A DNA stretch of 64,000 nt from assembly GCA_016858145.1 (NCBI GenBank), contig JAEHOE010000069.1:248001-312000 (forward strand), written 5' to 3'. Positions within the stretch are counted from its first letter, which is position 1. Each line of letters opens with the position of its first letter. Below, in pieces: positions 57,401 through 64,000 of the stretch. Position numbers and translations under genes: made by a program. Origin of the DNA: Edaphochlamys debaryana (lineage: Eukaryota > Chlorophyta > Chlorophyceae > Chlamydomonadales). The notes beneath the pieces were generated by a model. It ran no database searches and was not told where the DNA came from. It saw only the letters and a list, made by a program, of their open reading frames with translations.

Positions 57401-60400
57401 ATGCGTCGCGATTCTGCTCTGTCGCTCGGCCTCCTCGCCGTCCTGGCGCTGGGGGCTATTGCCTGCACCCAGGCTTGCATCTGGAAGTTCGGCACGGCGC
57501 CGGACTCGCTGGTGAGCGCGGGGGGGCATCCGGGGCGGCGCGGGGGCCTCTGTGCAGGACTTAACCGGCATGCAACATCACGGCATGCGAGGTTTACGCT
57601 CGCCCGACTCCAGTGCACTGACCGTTTCGCGTGCTCCGCTATCGCCTGCAGGCCAAGCCCTCTGGTGGCACGCACTGGGACCACGGTGGGTCGGTCGCTC
57701 GAGGCAGCGGCGCGCAAGGCATGTCGCATCTCCGAAGCAATCGCTCAGCTTCCCGCGCTCGGCCCTAACGCAGGCTTCAACGGCGATGACTGGGAGGGCA
57801 TGGATGCTAGCAACAACGTGCGTCGGCGCGGGGAAAACTCTGGGATCGTCATTTCGCAAAGTGTTTTTCGCGTGTCACCTGCCCGCCGCATGACCGCCCT
57901 TTCTTTTGCTCGCAGTCATGGGTGTGCATGACCGGCAAGCGCCAGTCTCCGATCAACATCCCCTACACGAACGTCCTCGGTGAGCTATCAAAACGGCGTG
58001 GGCGTCGGGGCGACATGCCGCAATCTTCGCCGCCGCATCCGGCCCGACGCAGCGAGCGAGGAGTGCCTTCCCAATGACGCATCGTTGAGATGCGTGTGCG
58101 AGATATCAATCGACTGAAGTTTTGGGACCCCGGTCTGTGTTTGAGTGTTTGCGACTCTGCGCCTCGCACCCTCGCCCCCCACCGACCCGACCCGGCTCAC
58201 GCCCCCAGACGGCAAGGGCAGCAAGGTTCAGCACAAGCACCAGACCCGCTGGAACTATCCTTCCCTGGTGTCCAATGGTTCCAACGTGGAGGTCATCAAC
58301 ACCGGCCACACCATCCAGGTGCGCGGAGGGGGCGTAACCGCGGAAGGGGCGTGTGGGGACACCTGGTTAACTGGCATAACTGAGACACAGGTTGATGGGC
58401 GGCTCACTGGGTGTCGGTGGCCCCTCGACGCCTGCCTTCATCGCTGGCTGCCTCACCCAGCCTTCACCCAGCCTCCTCGTGACCGCCTCCTTGGCCCCCT
58501 CCCGCCCTCTTTGCCCCCTCTCAGGTCGAGTGGCTGTACCAGTACCCGGCTGACGTCAAGATCGCTGCGCCGGGTAGGTTCCGCACTTCTGCGCGGGATG
58601 GACCCGGCCTGCGGGTCGGCCTTGGCCTAGAGCCCCAGACCCCCAGCCTCTAGCCCAGCTGCTCCGCTCTCGCCCTGCCCCGCCCGCGCCCCCTCTCAGC
58701 CTCTGGTCTCCTCCTTAACCCCCGCCGCCCCTCCCTCCCGCAGTCGGCCCCACCGACACCACCCCCGTTACCGCCGTGCTGGGCATGCACCCCGAGGACT
58801 GCGCCATGTGGGTGGACGCCGTCCCCGCCCAGGTGCGTGACAGGGGGTGCTGGGGCCGTGGAGGGCAGGGGGGTTGCGGTGCGTGGGTCTCGGCCACCAC
58901 CGCCCAGGCGCGTGTTTCGGGACGAAAAGGGGGGATGAGGCAAAGCGCAAGGCAGGGGAGTGATCAAGGGGGATGATGAGAGGAGCTCGTTGGGCGGGGG
59001 TGGAAGGCGTACGGGACAAGGCGAGCGCTCGGTTGGCCAAGCCCACACAAACACAGAAGCCCCAACCCGCACTTCGTCGAGTTTGTCCCTGCTCCGTCCT
59101 TCCTCGCAGTTCCACTTCCACGCCGTGTCTGAGCACCTCGTGTCGGGTAAGCGCAGAGGCTAAAGAGGGGCTAAGATGTTTTCGTCCGTGCAGGGGTTTT
59201 GTGGGGAGGGGTTGAAACCAGATTCAGGTTGTCGGGTGTGCATCCCACTTGGCCTAGGCCGGCAGGGCCCGCATGCACACGACACGCAACCAGGGCACAT
59301 CCTCACTCCCCCCGTTCCCGCCCCTTTCCCCACCCCTCCCCCCAGGCAAGTACTATCCCCTGGAGATGCACATCGTGCACAAGATCACCAACGGCCTGCC
59401 CGCCTGCGCCGCCGGCTGCTTCAGCGTCACCGGCATCCTGTTCGAGCTGCACAACGGCGACGACAACCCGCTGCTGGAGGCCATCTGGGCCGCCATGCCG
59501 GAGCGCGCGGGGGTGAGAGAAAGGGGGCTTGGGGAGAGCGCGGCCGAGGCACGGTGGCCTTGCCAGGGTGCGGTGATCCGTCAGCCGCCGGGCTAGTGGG
59601 TCGAGTGACTCGCGTCGGAGTGCAGTGGGGGAGGAGTGCTCACTTGGCGTTGCCTGACTGTTTCCGTGCCCGCCCCGCGCTCGGCCCCCTGCCTCGCCTA
59701 GGTGATCAACTACCTGCCCGAGGGTGCCGAGATCCCCCTGGGAGACCTGCTGCCCAAGGTGAGTGAAGGGAAGTGGCAGGGGAGGCTGTGTGTGTGTGCA
59801 GGGGCGCGGGCGTGACCGCCCAGTGCTAGCCCTGACGCCCAACACTGGTGGTGGGCTTCAGTATCTGCGGGCCCTGAGTGCTTGCTCGATGCGCTAACCC
59901 CCGCTCCCCACCCCTCCCCGCCCTGCCCCCTCGCCCCCAGACCCGTGACTACGTTGCCTACGAGGGCTCTCTGACCACTCCCCCCTGCACCGAGGGCCTG
60001 CTGTGGCACGTGTTCACCAAGGTCCAGAAGATCAGCCGCCGCCAGGTGCGTACGGTTCTGGCTCTTGCTCGCGGGACCACCACCCACCCGAATCTGGCGA
60101 CGCACTACGCAACCCCCGCCTCCCCCACCACCCTGCGGCCGGGTCCCGTGCTCCTCGACGCATGCTGCGCTCCCCTCTACGGCCTGTCCCCCCTCTCTCC
60201 TCTCTCTGTTGCGCCCCCGTCCTTACCCCTGCCCTTCTCCACCCCACCCCCACCTCACAGTGGAACATGTACCGCCGCGCCGTGGGCCTGAAGGAGTGCA
60301 CCTCCACCGCCGAGGCCAACACCACCACCGCCGCCGCCGCTGCGTCCCACAGCCACAGCCGCCGCATGCTGGGCGAGGTTGCCCGCCGCCAGCTGGACAC

Positions 60401-60729
60401 CCCCGCCGGCACCGACCCCAACGCCTGTGAGTGCCCTGGGGAGTGCCCTGACGGTTGTTTAGTCCTCGGTGGCGAAGCGTAGGCGCAGAGATTAGCCGGC
60501 CAGGACTGCCCTGACGGATGTGTGACAGAGGGAGCTAGTAGGCCTGGTGCTGGGTCTGAGCACCCGCATGGAGCACGGTGCGCACTCGCTGTCTTTCTCA
60601 CGTCCCCGCCCCGCCCCATCTCGCCGCCCCGACCTCGCAGACACCTGCAAGGTGGTTGGCTACGGCGACAACCACCGCAACTTCCAGTCCAACAACGGCC
60701 GCGTGATCAAGCTGGCCAGGGCTGACTAA
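57401..60729 (+). CDS. CAH: Secreted alpha-carbonic anhydrase, tandem copy 2 (CAH1/CAH2-like)
   Basis: Paralogue of copy 1 with the same 13-exon layout; 373 residues, the normal size of Chlamydomonas CAH1. Exons 57401-57511, 57652-57685, 57774-57817, 57916-57979, 58209-58318, 58525-58573, 58744-58832, 59110-59146, 59346-59512, 59702-59758, 59941-60045, 60261-60426, 60641-60729. Signal peptide ends near ACTQA (~22-26). Zinc ligands H169 and H171 (FHFHAVSEH) and H188; LTTPPC at 265-270; KRQSPINIP intact. DGKGSK after exon 4 and the His/Arg-rich HSHSRRMLGE linker before YTCKVVGYGDN resemble CAH1, where a linker is cut out to give large and small subunits. All catalytic residues are present. Expected in the periplasm; CO2 regulation cannot be read from sequence. 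Confidence 0.94.
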
Positions 60730-61305
60730 GAGCTCTGCAAATACATATACATGCGTCAGTCAATAATGTGTGTGCTTCGATCGACCGCTGCGGGATGCAT
60801 CCGGGTCAATGCCCCTCTTCCCTTCGTTGAAGAGCTCTCGAGCAATTGAGCGATTGAGCTGTTCTTATGCCGGGTGTGCCCATTTTCTGGCCTATGTAGC
60901 GCGGGATGTGCTGGCGTGGCTTCAGTTAGGGCGTTTCCCGAGAGAGTGCCCTCGTGATCTGATCCCGAGTGAGCATGCATGCAGGCGATAGTACGGTAGA
61001 TGTAGGGCTGCTGAAGACGCAGGAGAGTAAAGCGAGTGCGTAGCGTGTGCTCGAGCCAAGACGCGTGAAATAATGGAGTGGCGAGCTGTGATGCAACACC
61101 ACTAGCGGAGGTTGAGTGAGGCGGCTGGATGGAACGCTACGAACTTCCGGGAAGCCCCCAAGGGCACTCTTCCTCTCTTCGCTGGTAGTATATACAATGC
61201 GTCTCCCTTCCTAATAGATGGCCTGGTGCAGTTGAGTAGGGCCAAGCTGCGCATGTGTAGGGCAGGAGGCACATATCATATCCCAATATCCCATCATCCC
61301 CACGG

Positions 61306-61310
61306 TGTAA
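61306..61310 (+). terminator. Candidate TGTAA polyadenylation signal of carbonic anhydrase copy 2
   Basis: TGTAA ~577 bases after the stop codon at 60729, the first such motif downstream on the coding strand. A second one follows at 61488. Confidence 0.35.
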
Positions 61311-62244
61311 CGCTCACATTGAAGCCACTCCCTTCCCCTGGGCATCGCCCTGCCGTAGCTCCTGAGTCTATCCACCCGAGTCACTCCAGCGCACCACCCA
61401 CCGCACGCCGGGTGGCGAGCTCGCCCCAACATCCACAAGCCTCGGTCCTGCCTCCTCCGGATAGAAGGGGATGCCGACGGTTAGCCATGTAACCTGCAGG
61501 TTACAGCTGGGTGTAGAAGAACATCAACGAAGCGAAGCGCTTTGGTTGTGGCGTAGGGCGTGTTCCGCAGACTACGCAGACCTGTGGGGCTTACCGAGTG
61601 TCGTTGTCGCCTGTGAACCGGGAGGGCCCGCGAGGGCAGAGGGGCACGCAATATCTCAGCTGGGTCACTTATCAGTGGGCCGAACCCGTATTCCCTTCCT
61701 TCGCTCCCGCCCCCAGAGCTGGCCAGGCTCCCCCACGGGTGCTTGCCCTTCCCCAAACCGGCCTTCCGTCCCCCCATCCGTCCCTGCCTTCCGTCCCTAC
61801 GGGCCGGTCCGTCCCCCGCTCGACAAACCTCTGTCCGCTGACCCCCGCACGCAGCGCCGTACCCGCTGCTCGCCTCCCGGCCCTTGCCGGCCTGTTACTT
61901 CGCCCCGCACCTCTCGCCATTGCACTGCATAGGCTGACAGCCTATGACGTCGTCTCCGTTCCTCTAGCGGCTCTGGGGTGTGCTAGTGGCTGTGCTGCTG
62001 CCTTGGTCGCCCCGCTGTGGCATGCGCCTTCAAGGCTTCAAGCGAAGTTCCTGACGCCCCTGCCGCTCTGCTCTGGCGGCCACGGCTGCCCAGTGCCCAC
62101 GTCGCCGGCACCGCCCAAGACTCTAACGGTGAAACGCAAACCTGCACTGCTGTCTGCTTTGCACTCGCCGCCATGCAATGGGCAGCAGGCGGCTGGTTCC
62201 CCGGGCCGTGCCCCCGTGCACTCGGTTGCCTCACAGTTTCGGTT

Positions 62245-62249
62245 TTACA
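62245..62249 (-). terminator. Candidate TGTAA polyadenylation signal of the NFACT-like gene
   Basis: Minus-strand TGTAA 54 bases beyond the stop at 62303; another lies at 61501. The near one would give an unusually short 3' untranslated region. Confidence 0.25.
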
Positions 62250-62302
62250 CCTCCAGCCCCACCCCCAACCCATGCCCACCCTCGCCTGCCACTGCCCCCG
62301 CC

Positions 62303-63860
62303 TCATCGCGCCGAGCCGGCCGCAGCGCCTGCCCCCGCCGCCGCATCCGCCCTGGCTGCCGCGCTGTCCCCCGGCCTCGCCACCACGTTCCGCAGCTCCT
62401 TGGCGACCATGACAGCCCCCGGCTTTGCGCCGCGCGGCTTGCGCACCCAGGCTCCCTTGCTCAGCACCACATCCACCTGGAGGGGAGGGAGGCGGATGGG
62501 AGGAGAAGAACTTGAGCCTGTCCTTGACCCTGCCGACCCCGGCCCCACTCCGACCCCACCACCCTTAACCCTGCGGTCAACCACAAACCCTGCAGTCAGC
62601 CCTCAACCGGCACTGCACTCCTGCTTCAAACCCCCACCTCGAGGCTGTCCTTGGCCTTGCCGAGTTCCCCTTCCCCCCCCCCCTCTCGCTGGATGCCGCC
62701 ATAACTTCTCTCTCTCTTCGATGTCCAATCCGTCCAAGATGACCTCCCTACCCCAGGCCCCCCCACGCACCTTGAGGCTGTCCTTGGCCTTGCTGAAGAA
62801 GGCCGCCAGGTCAGCGGCGAACTGGACGTCCGCGTCCTCGGGCTGGCGCTTGCCGCCTGGGGGCAGCCGCAGCTGGGGGTGCAGGGGGCGGGTGGAGGGA
62901 GGGGTGGAGGGGTTATGCCGGGGTCAAGGTGGATTGGGGCGTGGATTGGGGTGGAGGTTTGGACGGGGGACGGGTGTGTGGAGAGGCGTGCCACGGGGTG
63001 TAACCGGTGAGGTCGGAGAGGGCGCCGGCGGTGCGGGGTGCCAGCGGCTAAGGCCCCGACCGGCCCACCCTCCCCTCGTTCCCAAGTCGCATGCGTGACC
63101 CGGCAGCAGCGAGCACCCCGCCCCCCTTTCCGCCGGACCCCGTCTGTCCACCCTCTCCGCCCTCTCCCTCACCCCCCCCCTCTGCACCCCCCCCCCCCTC
63201 ACCAGGGTGTGGGACCCGGGCATACCCCGCACGTGGAACCACAGGTCCTCATCCGCTGCCACCTGGGGGGTGAGGGGGGGGGGCGAGGGAGGCGAGTGGG
63301 AAGGAATGAGATAGGTGAGAGGCGAACCTGGACGGGGTGCCGAGTAAGGGGGATCCTGACCCCATGTCCGTGTGTGGCTATGGAGATGGAGAGGGGGGAA
63401 GGGATGGAGATGGTTGTCGGTGTGTAGGTGCTGGCAGTGGTGCGGGTACCGGCAGCGGCCTTCCCCCTCGCAAAACTCACCCCTGAACAGGAGATCCCCT
63501 TTCCTCGTCCCTTTGCTTAGGAAACTAACCCAAAAGAGAACCCCTAAACCCCCTACGCAAAACACCCGCCTGCGTGGACAAGATATCGTTCTGCTTGTTG
63601 TTGCGCCCCACGAGAACCGTGAAGCCGCCGGGGCTGGTGAAGCGCCGAGCTGCCGCCGCGTCCTCGCCGCCGCCGCCGGCCGCCGCCGCCGCCAGCGCCG
63701 CCGCGGCGCCCTGCTTGCCGCCGCCCTGCTTGGCCCCCTTGCCGCCCTTGGCGGCGCGGGTGGCGGCGCGGCCCGCCGCCTTGGCGGCCTTGGCGGCGGT
63801 TTTGGCCGCCAGCGCCGCGTCGGTCGGCGGCTTCATGTACTTGCCGGCCACCAGCTCGTC
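62303..63860 (-). CDS. NFACT/Rqc2 (RqcH)-like protein, C-terminal part; gene continues beyond the right edge
   Basis: Only the last four exons are in view: 63860-63570 (or -63566), 63262-63203, 62872-62771, 62476-62303, stop 62303-62305. They encode the NFACT-R (DUF814) domain: PGGFTVLVGRNNKQNDILST, then DLWFHVRGMPGSHTL, FAADLAAFFSKAKDS and VVLSKGAWVRKPRGAKPGAV. The single-domain ending shortly after this block and the order of motifs fit the bacterial/organellar RqcH type rather than the long cytosolic NEMF type; such proteins bind split large ribosomal subunits and tag stalled chains. Upstream exon 63860 contains a Lys/Ala/Gly-rich spacer. The first junction is uncertain: frame and family spacing favour QV at a GC donor (GCGGGT). 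The N-terminal catalytic half is outside the window. Confidence 0.78.
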
Positions 63861-64000
63861 CTGTACGGCGTACGGCATGCGTGTTCACGGCACGGGCGGT
63901 ACGGCATGAGCGGTACGGCAGCGGGGCGCAGATCGTGTAAGGACCGAGTTCGGCGGTGCCTTCTGTGCTGTGCGCCCGCATCCCGCAACATGCGCGTCCT
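63861..64000 (-). other. Probable intron of the NFACT-like gene
   Basis: Upstream of the CAG acceptor at 63861-63863 there is no continuing open frame with family similarity, so the last 140 bases are likely intron; short GTACGGC(A) repeats occur at 63866-63920. Confidence 0.4.

Larger units (their letters stand above)
60730..62302. other. Intergenic region between convergent carbonic anhydrase and NFACT-like genes
   Basis: Contains the copy 2 3' untranslated region and the 3' flank of the minus-strand gene. Plus-strand TGTAA motifs are at 61306 and 61488; a minus-strand TGTAA is at 62245. No further gene recognised. Confidence 0.5.

Overview
The window is nuclear DNA of a green alga, most likely a volvocine/chlamydomonadalean species. 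It is very GC-rich, its genes have many short phase-consistent introns with GT/GC...AG borders, TGTAA-type polyadenylation motifs occur near some genes, and it carries a tandem pair of secreted alpha-carbonic anhydrases of the kind known as CAH1/CAH2 in Chlamydomonas. I cannot name the species. All gene models below were built by hand from splice sites and reading phase; every exon set listed sums to an open frame, but no transcript data were available.

Left part (1-16.5 kb): a 25-exon PRP6 splicing-factor gene on the minus strand, and, starting 544 bases away in the opposite direction, a 15-exon gene for a secreted protein with GDYPxGGG linkers and cysteine-containing repeats that I do not recognise.

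Middle (18-40 kb): a run of co-oriented minus-strand genes all tied to fucose or mannose chemistry. Three tandem paralogues resemble O-fucosyltransferases (type II membrane topology, identical 6-exon layout, each with a different low-complexity insert). They are followed by a secretory fucosyltransferase-like protein and a complete phosphomannomutase, which feeds the GDP-mannose to GDP-fucose route. The shared theme suggests extracellular or Golgi glycosylation; any functional coupling is inference.

Right part (41-64 kb): a 10-exon gene for a low-complexity protein of unknown function (minus), a probable plastid protein with four CxxCxGxG zinc-finger repeats (plus), the two carbonic anhydrase genes (plus) separated by about 3.3 kb of duplicated debris with a non-LTR retroelement remnant, and the 3' end of an NFACT/Rqc2-like gene (minus) that continues past the right edge. 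No rRNA, tRNA or CRISPR was seen.
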